Source: Trichodelitschia bisporula (Eukaryota; Ascomycota; Dothideomycetes; Phaeotrichales; Phaeotrichaceae). From it: DNA of 64,000 nt. Under the pieces are notes generated by a model. The model did no database searches and was not told where the DNA came from. It saw only the letters and a program-made list of their open reading frames with translations. The stretch is from assembly GCA_010356995.1 (NCBI GenBank), contig ML996706.1:62001-126000 (forward strand), in the 5' to 3' direction. Every line of letters begins with the position of its first letter. Positions within the stretch are counted from its first letter, which is position 1. Positions 20,136 to 31,558 of the stretch are shown one piece after another. The position numbers and the translations under genes were made by a program.

Positions 20136-20678
20136 TTCTTAACCAGGTCCTTCTATGCCAGTCATAGCTTTGTTCCTAGTCACATTCGATTGGAGATATC
20201 CTTTAAAATATGGAACTCGTTATACTCCCTAGGGAACAGCAACTCTGTTCAAAAGAAAGACGAAGGTACGATACGGAAATGGAAGACAAGTGTTCCCTCT
20301 CAAGCGCTTCCCTCTAATTCTTCCATTTAGAAGGTGTGCTGTTACCGCGTCGCAACCGTTGGTCTTGTCGTCTACTACACTTCCATGTGCTTCCAAAATC
20401 AGCAAGCAGCTTAAAGAGGGATCCGAGCAAAAGGATACCTTGATCGTTGCCTCGTGACTCACCGAGAGGCATAAGAGGCGAGAGAAACGGTCAATATTTG
20501 GCGTCCGAGAAAGTTGCGTGGGTTATATCATCGTCTTTGACGGCGGGAGTGGATTCCATGGCAACAATCCTATTCTGAAGGTCTTTGACTTGCTCACAAT
20601 GTGGTTGACCCGACCTGGTAGAGCCCCTCTTTTCGCCGGTATTTATCGCGGTAAACCTGCTTGCGGCCGCTCCCGAGG
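20136..20678. other. Intergenic region
   Basis: No supported gene or repeat. Confidence 0.4.
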
Positions 20679-21503
20679 CTAGCAGGAGTCTTGATCATAC
20701 TGGTGCGTCTGCACCATGATAACCCAGTGTGTGGCAATGTCGTGACGGGCCCGCGCCAGCGAGGCTGCAAGTTCCCCTGCCTCCCAGTGCGTATGCGCCA
20801 CTGCGGCGCCCACATTCTCAACTGCTGCACGCACTTTCACCTTCTCGATCTTGAGATTCTCGATCTCCCAGTCATGCCTCGCCAGCTTATCTTCCAAGTT
20901 GTTGTAGAATTCGTTGGTCACATGCTGAAGGAAAGTCTGGACATTCTCAATTGTTTCGTGAACGAGAGCGATTGCCTCGATTATCCAGCGGTCGTCCGGG
21001 TCTAAGGGCGACACTTGTCGCTCTGGTCGGAGGGCTGAGTCGGTCACGATTGGATTCTGGGCTCCGCAGTTTGGATCCTGGATTTCAGGGTTTGGATCTT
21101 GGATTTCAGGATCAGGACCTTGGATTTCAGGGTCAGGATCTTGGTCTTCGCCGTTTGAATCTTCGACTCCAAGGTTTGGGACACGAAATGTAACGATGCA
21201 TGAGCGATCGGGGCCAGCTTGTGAAGCGAAATCTTCCCGTGAGGGATTTTTGCTCCCGCCGAACGGACCAAGGTCTATCTCAATGGGATCGGAGTCCACG
21301 CCTTGCCAATGTCGAATACGAGTGATTGGAGCCGAATCTGGGTCTACCGGATCCGAACCCGTCCGGGATTTGATCATTGTCACTCGTGCTCTCTCTGATC
21401 TTGCTTTTGCCATAGGGGGGGGTTTGGCCATTGTCCGTCGAGCTCTCAGCGCTCTTGCTTTTGTCGGAGACGAGGCTTTTCGTTCGGATCGCTTCGATGG
21501 CAT
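20679..21503 (-). CDS. Hypothetical protein with acidic DP(D/N)PEIQ repeats and a helical C-terminus
   Basis: Single-exon frame of 274 residues from the ATG at 21503; the frame upstream of it reaches only a GTG. The first 50 residues are strongly basic (PSKRSERKASSPTKARALRA) and look like a nuclear localisation region. The middle is acidic and holds tandem heptads PDPEIQG, PDPEIQD, PNPEIQD, PNCGAQN (about residues 125-155). The last 100 residues are predicted from composition to be helical, with heptad-like spacing (HETIENVQTFLQHVTNEF, LEDKLARHDWEIENLKIEK), possibly a coiled coil. No family recognised; it may be lineage specific. Confidence 0.55.
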   Translation of the reverse strand: MPSKRSERKASSPTKARALRARRTMAKPPPMAKARSERARVTMIKSRTGSDPVDPDSAPITRIRHWQGVDSDPIEIDLGPFGGSKNPSREDFASQAGPDRSCIVTFRVPNLGVEDSNGEDQDPDPEIQGPDPEIQDPNPEIQDPNCGAQNPIVTDSALRPERQVSPLDPDDRWIIEAIALVHETIENVQTFLQHVTNEFYNNLEDKLARHDWEIENLKIEKVKVRAAVENVGAAVAHTHWEAGELAASLARARHDIATHWVIMVQTHQYDQDSC

Positions 21504-22183
21504 TGCGAAGGAAGCTATGAAGTGCTGCACAGGTATAGCAATAAATCTATAGATGTGAGAGTGATGTTCTCTTGCAAGTATAATTAGACGATGTCAAGGG
21601 CGAGAGTTGAGAGAAGACAGCGAGGCAGGTTGACTTCATCCCCACGTAGATCTTGTTTCTCAGAGAGCAGGAACCATGAGAGTACGGCAAGTGCGGGCTC
21701 GATGACCAGCATCACCGACAGCAGGACATCAATACTCACACACGGAAAGAGTGTTGGACAAACATGTCATCTCGTCACCGTCACTTTAACTACTGCTCAA
21801 GAGATGCCCAACATCTTCGAAGTTGAGCAGTGCCGAGCCACAGCCTTGCGGCTTTCGAGATCCCCAAAGCCGACAAGGCCCACACAGAGGCAGATGAAGC
21901 ATCCTAGCTCAAATCATACCGACCAAGAGACGGACCGCTCCTCATCCTTCAAAGACACCATCTCCAAAGTCCCATACAGTCGCATACCTCAGCTTCGCAA
22001 TTCCGTTCACCATCCATTGCCAAGTGCGGCCATCGCACGATTGGCCAATTGCGATGACGTGCCACGAGCGGGGCCGGGGCACCACCGCGTTGATCCCCGC
22101 AGTCGGAGCGCTCAACCGCGGGGGCTTACATATCCAGCCGGCAAAGGAAGCCACCCTTCAAACTAAATCCCAACTTTCACCGC
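21504..22183. other. Divergent intergenic region
   Basis: Lies between the minus-strand repeat protein and the plus-strand SDR; presumably carries both promoters. No gene recognised. Confidence 0.45.
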
Positions 22184-23190
22184 ATGCTCTCAGCAACTCG
22201 TACTCTTCTCCGCACGTTCCCCCGGCAGATCCGCACAATGACCAGCGCTGCCGCAGCCCGCCTCTCCGGCAAAACCATCCTCATAACCGGCGCCTCGTCC
22301 GGCATCGGACGCAGCACCGCGAAGGAATTTGCGCGTACGAGCCCAAAGGACTTGAAGCTCATCGTCACGGCGCGGCGGCTGGAGAGCTTGAAGAGCCTGT
22401 CTGAGGAGATTAAGACTGAAGTTGGAGAGGGCGTGCAGGTCCTCCCAGTGCAGCTGGATGTGAGCGACCCTCAGCAGGTGGCCGGGCTGGTAGGGAAGCT
22501 GCCGGAGGGGTGGGGCGAGGTAGATGTGCTCGTCAACAATGCGTGAGTCCTCCACTCCCTGTGCGTTTTGGCTAGGTGCTAATCGTGGCACAGTGGACTC
22601 GTAAAGGGCATGGCACAAGCCCCCGCCATAGAAGCAGCAGACATCGACATCATGTTCAAGACAAACGTCCACGGCCTAATCAACATGACGCAAGCCATCC
22701 TACCCATCTTCAAGAAGCGGCCCGACGGCGGAAGGGGCGACATCATCAACATCGGCAGCATCGCGGGCCGCGAAGGGTATGCGGGCGGGAGTATATACTG
22801 CGCGACGAAGGCGGCGGTGCGTACGTTCACGGAGGCGCTGCGCAAGGAGCTGATTTCGACCCGTATACGGGTTATGGAGATTGATCCCGGGCAGGTTGAG
22901 ACTGAGTTTTCGGTTGTTAGGTTTTATGGGGATAAGGCGAAGGCGGATGCGGTTTATGCGTAAGTGCTGAGTGAGGCGAGATGGTGGGGACTAATGGGAA
23001 TAGGGGCTGTGAGCCGTTGACGCCGGATGATATTGCGGAGGTGGTGGTCTTCACCGCCAGCCGGAGGGAGAATGTCGTTATCGCGGACACTTTGGTCTTC
23101 CCCAGCCATCAGGTATGTCTCCGCTCAGACCGAAGGCAAAGCTAACCATCATAGGCCGGGGCAGGTGTGCTGTACAAGAAGCCGGCGTAA
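22184..23190 (+). CDS. Short-chain dehydrogenase/reductase, yeast YMR226C (Ydf1)-like
   Basis: NADP(H)-dependent classical SDR; relatives such as yeast YMR226C oxidise serine and other 3-hydroxy acids and reduce carbonyls. Exons 22184-22542, 22594-22959, 23004-23112 and 23155-23190 give 289 residues. Visible motifs: cofactor loop TGASSGIG (about 38-45), NNAG (made across the first intron), the catalytic Ser in INIGSIAGREGY and the YCATK Tyr-Lys pair, then DPGQVETEF. The end, LVFPSHQAGAGVLYKKPA, matches the short C-terminal extension of this subgroup. The N-terminus (MLSATRTLLRTFPRQIRTM) is basic and could be a mitochondrial presequence; a second in-frame ATG at 22238 would skip it and give a cytosolic form. 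All four exons keep frame with consensus GT-AG borders. Confidence 0.92.
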
Positions 23191-23327
23191 GAAATCAGGA
23201 CTTGTATAGAGAATGGGAGGGCAACCAGCACTGCGTGGTCGTAGAGCGAAGTGTAAATATGCTATCAAGTATCGAGAAGCCGACTACATTTCAAACCTTT
23301 ATTTCGCTCAGCATCGTCCATGTCCCT

Positions 23328-23845
23328 TCACTTCTTCCAAGCCGTCGAGCCCCACTCCTGCGGCTTCCCCTGCATAATCTTCTCGTCATCCTCCCGGAGC
23401 TCCTGATCAATCCGCGCCCCACGGCTAGGCTCATTGCCATGCGACCATGCCTAATACGTCAGCTTCATCTCATCCACAGGGACTCGGGTTACCCACCGGT
23501 GCTCTAGCATCCCTCTGCAAACTCTCGCGGTCCATGTCCGCCTGCGATGGCGGATGGTAGCGCTACATAGCTCATATCAGCTTCGTTCCGCAGTATACAC
23601 GTAAGGATATACCTCTGCCGTCCGGTTGAGCTTGTCATGGACACTCGGGTTCATAGTCTTCGCCGCGTTGCTCCCAGACACGGGCATGCCCTGCTTGTAG
23701 CGCTCGGCACTGTCGATGGTCTCATTGTCGAAGGTGCGCTGGCGGCAGCATTAGGCCGTACAAATGTCCTGGTCAGAGAGCATACCTGTTCTTGCGACTC
23801 GTAGATCCCGGCGGTGCCGACGTTTGAGTTTCCAGTTCCGCTCAT
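23328..23845 (-). CDS. Small conserved-looking fungal protein, 117 residues
   Basis: Four exons, 23845-23786, 23738-23613, 23541-23497 and 23450-23328, with introns of 47, 71 and 46 nt; all are phase 0. The protein is hydrophilic and lacks a signal or membrane segment. It begins MSGTGNSNVGTAGIYESQEQ, runs through RTFDNETIDSAERYKQGMP and DKLNRTAEADMDRESLQRDA, and ends EDDEKIMQGKPQEWGSTAWK plus K. The Gly/Ser/charged composition resembles small stress-related or intrinsically disordered fungal proteins, but I do not recognise a named family. Convergent with the SDR, 137 bp apart. Confidence 0.75.
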
Positions 23846-24393
23846 GGTGATAGACTGTAGGGTAGGTGATTCGTAGGTAGTTCCTATGTGAGTGAGGAAG
23901 ATTGTAGACGGCCGGCAGCTGTTATGAACCCTTCGCGTGCGCGGAAGGGCAGGAACGGGAAGGTCGGAGCAGAAGCAGACATGACGTCAGGATGTGCGCT
24001 TAACATACGAGGCTGCAATTGTATAGGTTGTGATGAGAGGGGACACAGGGTCCCGGGTTCCTCTGCGTTTCGATGTCTAGCTAGAGCTCCGATACTGACT
24101 TCCAGGGCTCGTCCGGCCCCCCCTGTATCTCCGCATATCGTCACATTTTCGGCAGCCACGTTCGTGGAGGACAGGGCGCCGATTAAAGTTGATAGATACG
24201 GAAGATATGGCGAGCTGCTGTCGGTGGCCTGTAAACTCGTCTTGGCTTGCGTAAATTGGGGTATCGCGGACGTAGATCATCTGCATGTCTTGACCACGGC
24301 TCCCGGAGCGGACATTCGCTGACGGACCCACCAAAATCATTGCATCACAGCAACACTCAGGGAACAATGGGGCAGTTTTGAGGACAATGTCCA
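23846..24393. other. Intergenic region
   Basis: Between two minus-strand genes; expected to hold the 3' end of Bcp1 and the promoter of the small protein. No further gene supported. Confidence 0.45.
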
Positions 24394-25356
24394 TCAACTT
24401 GATTGTCGCAGATAGTCCTTCAGCGCCTCCACGGCCTCCTTGAATCTACCCGCCTCAATAAGGATCAAATGTCCTTGGGGCTCGATCCCAGCATCCGAGA
24501 ATACGCGCTTCGAGTCCGCAGAGCCCTCATCCCGCTGGTGAGTGTACGGGTAGTCTGAAAAGCCTACGGCAAACTTGTGCAGAATCTCGTCTTCGGGGTG
24601 GAAGTAAAAGGTCTCGGGCGAAGCATCCTTGCGCTTCTTCTTTGACGGCCGGCTATCCTCAGCATCTAGCTTTGATTCTACTTCTTTGTAGGTTTTGGAG
24701 AGTACGAGGTAATGTGTGAAGGCGTAGGGCTCGCCGTCATTCAGTGCCCACTCGATCTCCTCCAAGAGCATGGTGTACATTGGAGGTATGATCTCAGAAG
24801 GCATGTTTATCAGGCGCTCAGTAAGAATGAGTCCAACTTGAGCGGGAGAGGAGGTATCGAGCAGAGAGGGAAGTTGGCTAAGGGCGGGAATGGCGGCAGC
24901 CTTGGACGCGATGTACTGCGTGAGGGTCTGGATGACGGGTGTTCCCTGGCAAGGGTCAGCGCGCAGACCATAAGCACGCCAGGCTCACGAACCCTGTGCT
25001 CATGCAGATTCAAAACGGTCAAGAAGGCATAGGGATCGGTCTCATTTCCGTCAACTTTAACCGTAGACCCCAGCGTCGGTTGCGAGAGGATCAAGTCCGA
25101 CAGCGCCGACAAGTCCAGGATCTCCGCATCGCTGTCAAACAGCTGGCGACATAACGTCTTCAGCCCATGAAAGTCGACCTCCGGTTGCGGGTCAAACCAC
25201 TCGAAGTCGACATCAACCATATCCATATCCTGTTGTGCTTAGCCGTGCATAGCGGGGTGTGGAGAGGGGAGGGGCTACTTCATCGTCGCTGCTGTCGGCC
25301 TCGCCACGGCCGTTGCTCGGAACGGACGACTCGGCGGTAGTCTTACGCTTGTTCAT
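24394..25356 (-). CDS. BCP1: Bcp1/BCCIP family protein
   Basis: Homologue of yeast Bcp1 (human BCCIP), a nuclear protein that chaperones ribosomal protein Rpl23 and supports nuclear export of the kinase Mss4. Exons 25356-25279, 25229-24993 and 24945-24394 give 288 residues; introns are 49 and 47 nt. The acidic start (EADSSDDEDMDMVDVDFEWF) leads into the family core FDPQPEVDFHGLKTLCRQLF, then TPVIQTLTQYIASKAAAIP, LILTERLINMPSEIIPPMYT, MLLEEIEWAL and FTHYLVLSKTYKEVES. A basic patch RPSKKKRKD sits in the C-terminal half. The second intron has a weaker donor (GTTCGT) but is needed to keep the family sequence in frame. Length agrees with fungal Bcp1. Confidence 0.93.
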
Positions 25357-26399
25357 GGTTAATGGTGGCGTCAGCGTAGTATACGGAGAAGATTAGAGAG
25401 TTGGTGATGCGGGAGAGTATGTTTCTGTCTCAACTCCAGAAAATCGTTTGCCAAGATTTCGACCTTGCGCCGACAGTGGGCGCGACTCTGATTGGCTGTG
25501 TGAGTCCTCTCGTCCAAGGCCAGCCGAAAAGGTCATGGCCGCCATCGTCCGCACAAACGCCTAGGCAGGGTGGCCACGATTTTCCTGGGGCGGCTCTTGG
25601 TCTCTCCTCGTGGGTGCTGAAAGATGAAAAGTGTCCCGGCGAATCTGGAATCCTTTGCGGGGACTTTGCTCTGGGTTTCTTTTACTCTATCTTCTCGTTT
25701 GCCCACTGCTTCTCATAGACAATGACGGTCGGTTGTTTTTCAGTTCGATGCTTTGGTGACAGCGGTTGGACGAGATTCCATATCCCCGACGTCGGAACGC
25801 AGAGTGAAGCGTGGTAGTAATCATGTCGGCTATAAGATACATAAGATGGCATGCTACCGGTCTCCTATGTTCTCTAGAGATGCATCAGTTTGTGTACCCC
25901 GCAAGTGCGAATCTAACATGTGGGGGCAACGAAGCATGGCGAGCTTGGAATTGCGGGGACGGCTTGACAGCCGAGTGTTTCCTAGGAGATGATGCGCTCT
26001 GCGGTGCGTTGTACGCTCTCCCATGCAGTGCTCAGTGTCGAACAAAGCTCCCTCTGGAAGCAGGATCACTCCATAGACGCTATCCAGCTGTATTTGTTTG
26101 TGGTTATCGCGATTCGCGCTTTCTCCATTGTAGAACAAGGCGAATCACATGAAGGGAATTGTCAACTTGGCGGCATACTGTTTTGGTGGCGCCGCTGGCC
26201 GCTCGTGATTTGGGCTGGCCGCGCGCGATCGTTCCCCCCGTGAACCTCGGGATTCATATCCGCGCCGCTCACCAACCTGTCCCCGGCGACAACGAGCATT
26301 CTAGAATCGCCATCTCACTCCATCATAACCTCTATCACTCCTCACACATCTTTCATTTCAGCGTTCCATTCCTTACATTCCACTCTCTCATCCTCCGGC
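25357..26399. other. Divergent intergenic region between Bcp1 and Lon
   Basis: About 1 kb shared by two divergent genes. The last 80 bases before the Lon start are C/T rich (leader-like). No gene supported in between. Confidence 0.5.
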
Positions 26400-29324
26400 A
26401 TGGGCAAAGCAAAGGCCTCCAAGATCCTCCCTGTCATCCCCCTCGCGAAGGGGCTGGTGCTCTATCCTGGCCAGCACCTGAGCCTCAGCATCGTCGACCG
26501 TCCCGACTTGACGGCCCTCCTTGCTCACATCTACAGCACAGCAAACTCTCCACGAGGGAACATCCCCATTCACATTGGCTGCCTGCCGCTTACCTCATCG
26601 TTACTGAGTCCAGATGGCAAGCTGCTCATTGAAGATGGAAAAGCCGAGAAGACGAAGCTAGCGGAGGTTCTGCCTGCTGCCGCTGAAGGCAAGGACTTGT
26701 ACTCGATAGGCACCGTGGCTAAAATCTCGGGAGTGCAGGGCCGGCGGCAAGGCGAGCTCAATCTGGTGGTGGAGGGCGTGACCCGCTTCAAGACCATCAA
26801 GTTCATCCAGGAACGACCGTACTTCGAGGCAGAGCTTGTGGTGATCGACGAAGAAGGTATGTTACGAAAGTGTCGCAAAACGACAGTCGCTGAGTAGTAC
26901 AGCCATCATAGCCAGTGACACCGTCCTCCAAGAACAGTTCGCCACCCTCAAGCAACTCTCGCGCGAGTTTCTCGCTCTCGTTCGCCTTTCGTCTCTTCTT
27001 CCCCGCTCTCCTTCTACAACTCTTTCTCCACTGATCGCGCGCCGTATCGAGCTGTTCGTTGCTCGGAAGGACATACAAGATGCGGGTGCGCTGGCAGACT
27101 TCATGGCCACTGTGCTCGACTGCTCGCAAGAGGAGAAGCTGCGCGTGCTCTCTGCGCTCCCAATCAAGGAGCGTCTGGCTCTCGTTATCGAAATCATTCA
27201 GAAGCAGCTTGTCAAGCTGCAAGGCAACGGCCGCATCATGACGATCACAACCACGGCCCCTAACACCGAGCTACCAGGTGGTATTGACATTGAGCGCCTG
27301 CGCAACCAGATCCAACAACACGGCTTCAAGTCGCTGGGGCCGAACCTCGCAGGCATCGGGCCTCTGCCGCCAGGCTTCCCCGGCGCCCCTGGACAAACTG
27401 GCGGCGAGGAAGTCAATGAGCTAGAGGAGTTGAAGAAGCGGCTCGACGAGGCCAAGATGTCCCCCGAGGCAAACAAGATCGCCCTGCGCGAGCTAGGCCG
27501 GCTGCAGAAGATGAACCCGGCGCAGGCCGAGTACCAGGTTATGCGCAACTACCTCGAGACCTTGGCCGAAATACCGTGGAGCAAGGTCACGGAAGACAAT
27601 CTCGACACTACGGTCCTGGCCCGGGCGCGCAAGCAGCTGGACAACGATCACTACGGCTTGGAGAAGATCAAGAAGCGGCTCTTGGAGTACCTGGCTGTGC
27701 TTAAGCTGAAGCAAGGTGCCAACGCTGCGCTGGAGGCCCAGATTCAACGTCTGCACGAGAGTGCGAAGGCTAAGGAAGAGGGGGAAACGAAGGCGATAGA
27801 GGAGGACGCCGAGGCTAAGCCGGTCGTGCCCAAGCCGGTCTTATCCGAGGACACTGCAGCGCTGGAGCTTGCGATCCGCGAGAAGCAGCGCATGATTGAC
27901 AAGGCCCCCATCCTGCTTCTCGTCGGGCCTCCCGGCACGGGCAAGACATCGCTTGCAAAGTCCATTGCCCACGCTTTAGGTCGCAAGTTCCACCGCGTCT
28001 CCCTGGGCGGTGTGCGCGATGAGGCTGAGATCCGCGGCCATCGTCGCACATACGTGGCCGCCATGCCTGGGCTGATTGTCAACGGGCTCAAGAAGATGGG
28101 CGTGGCAAATCCCGTCATTTTGCTCGACGAGATCGACAAACTGGGGATGGCCAACTTCCACGGCGATCCGTCGGCCGCTATGCTTGAGGTTCTGGACCCG
28201 GAGCAGAATCACACGTTCGTGGATCACTACGTCAACATTCCGATTGACCTCAGCAAGGTGCTGTTTATTGCGACGGCGAACTCGCTCGACACCATCCCGG
28301 CACCGCTGCTCGACCGCATGGAAACAGTTCAACTGAGCGGGTACACTACGCTGGAGAAGCGTCACATTGCTACACGGCATCTGCTGCCCAAGCAGATCAC
28401 GACCAACGGCCTGGCTGATGACAAGGTGCAACTTCCCGAAGAGGTCCTGGACAAGATCATCATGGCCTATACGCGCGAGTCAGGTGTTCGTAACTTGGAG
28501 CGTGAAATTGGCAGCGTGTGCCGCTACAAGGCCGTTGAGTACGCCGAAGCCCAAGACAGCCCGGAGAAGCTGCAGCAGTACAAGCCGCTGGTAAGCCTTG
28601 AGGACCTCGACGAGATCCTCGGCATCGAGCGCTTTGACGAGGAGCTCGCTGAGCGGACCAGCCGGCCAGGCGTGGTCACGGGTCTTGTTGCGTACAGCAG
28701 CGGCGGCCAAGGCAGCATCCTGTTCATCGAAGTCCAGGACATGCCGGGCAAGGGACGCGTGCAGCTGACGGGCAAGCTGGGCGACGTGCTTAAGGAGTCC
28801 GTTGAGGTGGCGCTGACATGGGTCAAGTCGCACGCCTTTGAGCTCGGTCTGACCGCCGATCCGGCGGAGGACATCATGAAGAGCCGCAGCGTGCATGTGC
28901 ACTGCCCTTCGGGTGCTATTCCTAAAGACGGGCCTAGTGCTGGACTGGCGCATACCATCGCGCTCATTTCGTTGTTCAGCGGACATCCGGTCCCTCCCAC
29001 TATTGCCATGACGGGTGAAATCAGCCTGCGCGGGAAGGTTACGCCCGTGGGCGGCATCAAGGAGAAGTTGATCGGGGCTTTGCGTGCTGGTGTCAAGACG
29101 GTTCTCCTTCCGTATGGTAACAGGAAGGACGTCCGGGACTTGCCCGTGGAAGTGAAGGAAGGCCTGCGGATCGAGCATGTCCAGTAAGTCTACCATTCCC
29201 ATTGCGTTAAGTGGCAGTTGAGGCTAATGGCTACAGGCACATCTGGGAGGCCATGAGGCTCGTATGGCCGGATGTGCACTGGCCTGGCGAATCGCGGTGG
29301 ACCGGATTTGACAGCCGGCTTTAA
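26400..29324 (+). CDS. Peroxisomal Lon protease (LonP2-type)
   Basis: ATP-dependent serine protease of the peroxisomal matrix that degrades misfolded or oxidised proteins. Exons 26400-26856, 26912-29183 and 29237-29324 give 938 residues. The N-terminal Lon domain begins [20 protein letters not shown]; the AAA+ module has Walker A GPPGTGKT (about residue 491) and Walker [10 protein letters not shown]; the protease domain has Ser in [10 protein letters not shown] (about 828) and Lys in [14 protein letters not shown] (about 869), the Lon dyad. The last residues are FDSRL: SRL is a peroxisomal targeting signal type 1, and no mitochondrial presequence is present, which separates it from mitochondrial Pim1. 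The PTS1 exists only when the last 53-nt intron is removed; retention would end the protein without it. Confidence 0.95.
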
Positions 29325-29875
29325 GCAGTACCGTAGCATCTTATGAGTGGAGAAGGGGTCTTCTAGGACGGTCTTTTCCCCATAACGTGCATATACCAAC
29401 GTAGCATTGTGTTTGCATTGTATTAGCGAGGCATTTGCGGGTGGAACGGAGACATGGAGTTGGTCTTGACTTTGATACATGTGGCTTAAAGTTGATGATA
29501 CTGGGTTTGATTCTCGTGGCCACCCCTGCGAGTTGAGTCTCCGCTGTTCTTTTAGGATAACTTAATCGGATGTAATTATTCCGTGGGATCTCGATGGCCT
29601 CGTTCTCTCGCTCTCTTGTCAACGGCCATAGCTTTTGAACTAGCATGTGAAAGGCGGGCATACTCCCGCCACAGGTGATGTCATGAGCCCGTAGCACAGC
29701 CACACCGCCCCGCATCTTGCCCCTCGCGCGAAGCCCAAGTTAAACGAGCTCCAATCCTGAGTCACCAGCTCTTGCCACCGGTCTGTTTAAAGAGCAACCT
29801 GTTCCTGAAGATCAACCGTATCAACAAGTCACAATCACATCCTCAAGTCAAAAACTCAATTCCTCAACGACCACA
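29325..29875. other. Intergenic region
   Basis: 3' region of Lon and promoter of the next small gene, with a C/A-rich leader just before 29876. No further gene supported. Confidence 0.45.
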
Positions 29876-30079
29876 ATGCCGCTCCCCGTCCTCACAACCG
29901 AAAAGCCTTCCGTCTCGGAGACCAAAGAAACCGCCATTGCGACGACAAGCACTACGGCCGGCACTGGCCAGAGCACCACCTATGCCACGAAACCGAAGTC
30001 TGAGGCCGAGCTTGCGGCGGAGAAGGAGTATGAGGAGCGGATGGAGGAGGAGTATGCGAAGCGCGAGGGAGGTGCTTGA
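29876..30079 (+). CDS. Small hypothetical protein, 67 residues
   Basis: Intronless frame with a well placed ATG after a leader ending CGACCACA. The N-terminal two thirds are Thr/Ser/Ala rich (TKETAIATTSTTAGTGQSTT), and the last 25 residues are an acidic/basic helix (EAELAAEKEYEERMEEEYAK). No membrane segment or known motif. The composition and start context argue for a real gene, but no family is recognised. Confidence 0.55.
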   Translation: MPLPVLTTEKPSVSETKETAIATTSTTAGTGQSTTYATKPKSEAELAAEKEYEERMEEEYAKREGGA

Positions 30080-30232
30080 GGGTGTTGATGGTTGAATGGG
30101 TGGATTCCTTCGTGTGTTGCTTTTCACTGGGTCTTTGCGCATATCTGTCTTCTGTACATTGTAACCTGTCTTTTATACTGTAAATACCCTCTCACAATCC
30201 AAGCACTATCCTACACGTCCTCACTCAACATA

Positions 30233-30826
30233 CTACGCCCCCTCATCCCCCAAAGCCTTCCTAACAACCCTCATCTCCTCCTCCCCCATCCCCAATCCTA
30301 GTGCCAACTCTCTACCCCTAGAGCCCATCTTCCCCCACGTCTTCCTCACAACCCCCACAACCTTCTCCTCCTCCCACTTCTCCCTAAACGCCGCAAACTG
30401 CTCCTCAAGAAACACAAGACACGCCACATCCTCCAGCACCTGGCACTCGGGATCACTCTTCAACCCTTCCTTCCGCACCAAAACCCCCACCCTTTCCGCA
30501 TCTTCCTCCGCATATCCAGCCTCGCGACATATCGCCATAGCGAGCTCGGCCTGTCGCCGCGCCAGCCCGGTCCGCCACGCGTAATATCCGGCTTTGGTCA
30601 TGGGGTAGGAGGAGCGGGGGACTTCCCACCGGCGCAGGTGCTGGGCACGGACGGCGAGGCGCAGGGTTTCGGATGCGGTGGGTGTGTGGGCTTCGAGGTG
30701 TCGTGTCATGGACTGGGCGTAGGCGAGTTCGCTGGGGATCGGGGTGCCGTTTTCGGTGGTGACGGAGGGGTCCTGGGCGTGGGCGGCATCGATGAGCGCG
30801 AGGGCGCGGAGGTAGGGGGTCGGCAT
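30233..30826 (-). CDS. DUF4202 family protein
   Basis: Intronless, 197 residues, cytosolic by appearance. It matches the DUF4202 pattern of fungi and bacteria from end to end: RALALIDAAHAQDPS at the start, ELAYAQSMTRHL, LAVRAQHLRRWEVPRSSYPM, then AGYYAWRTGLARRQ and VGVLVRKEGLKSDPECQVLE with DVACLVFLEEQF. The repeated His/Glu pattern (DAAH, RAQH, LEDVACLVFLE) resembles HD-type metal-binding helices, so a hydrolase is conceivable, but no activity is established as far as I know. The ATG lies in a good context (CACCGCCATG). It is convergent with the small gene ending at 30079. Confidence 0.88.
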   Translation of the reverse strand: MPTPYLRALALIDAAHAQDPSVTTENGTPIPSELAYAQSMTRHLEAHTPTASETLRLAVRAQHLRRWEVPRSSYPMTKAGYYAWRTGLARRQAELAMAICREAGYAEEDAERVGVLVRKEGLKSDPECQVLEDVACLVFLEEQFAAFREKWEEEKVVGVVRKTWGKMGSRGRELALGLGMGEEEMRVVRKALGDEGA

Positions 30827-31558
30827 GGCGGTGGTTTGAAAGGGCGTCGTGGGTAAGGGATGTCGCTGGCGCGGGATGTCAGCGGAGGTTTCGGCGGAGA
30901 TGGGTTTTGCGCGGGGTGGGGGTCGGGCTTGGCTTTAGACTGGGGTGGCATATTTCAGCCTTGTGAGATTGATGGACGGCGTGTGGCATTCGTGAAGGAA
31001 AGTTGGGATGGTTCGAATCCATGACCATGGTATATCGGAATTCCAGGTAAACTCTATGAAGCAGCACTTCCCCATGAAATTATCTCATGCGTCGACGATC
31101 TAAGTTGTTCTGGAGGCAGGTGCGTTGAATCGTCAGCCTAGTAGAGGAAAAGAACTAATACTGATTCTCTTCGCGGAAGCATTCTGCTGCCTGAATCACG
31201 GTCTCAAAATTCTTAAACGTCGTCGAAGGTGATGGAGTCGAAACAGTGAGGCGTCGTTGGAACATAATGTGGCGTCTCGACCCAGTCCAGCCACACCTGT
31301 TGGGTTCCAGTAGGCGCGACCACGTCAACGCTCCACGACGTCCAACAGCGAACAACTCAGACTTGTGAGTCGCTTTGCAGCGATGGAGCCAGTAATGGCC
31401 GCTAAAAGGCCACTTACATTTGGCGGTAAGCTCTCCTAACCTCTAGCCCTTCCATCTTCTGTGTTAAATTCGCAATTGCCAGCTCGCCGTTGCGAACTTA
31501 TAATATTGCAGCAACTCGCAAGATTTTAGACCACATCGCCAACGATCTTGTATCCAAA
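30827..31558. other. Divergent intergenic region
   Basis: Between DUF4202 and a plus-strand hypothetical gene. A minus-strand open frame at 31155-31355 has no supporting motif. Nothing else seen. Confidence 0.45.

Noticed and set aside
30706-30951. Minus-strand Pro-rich frame overlapping the start of DUF4202
   Set aside because: Shadow of the DUF4202 gene; the family sequence starts cleanly at 30826 in another frame.
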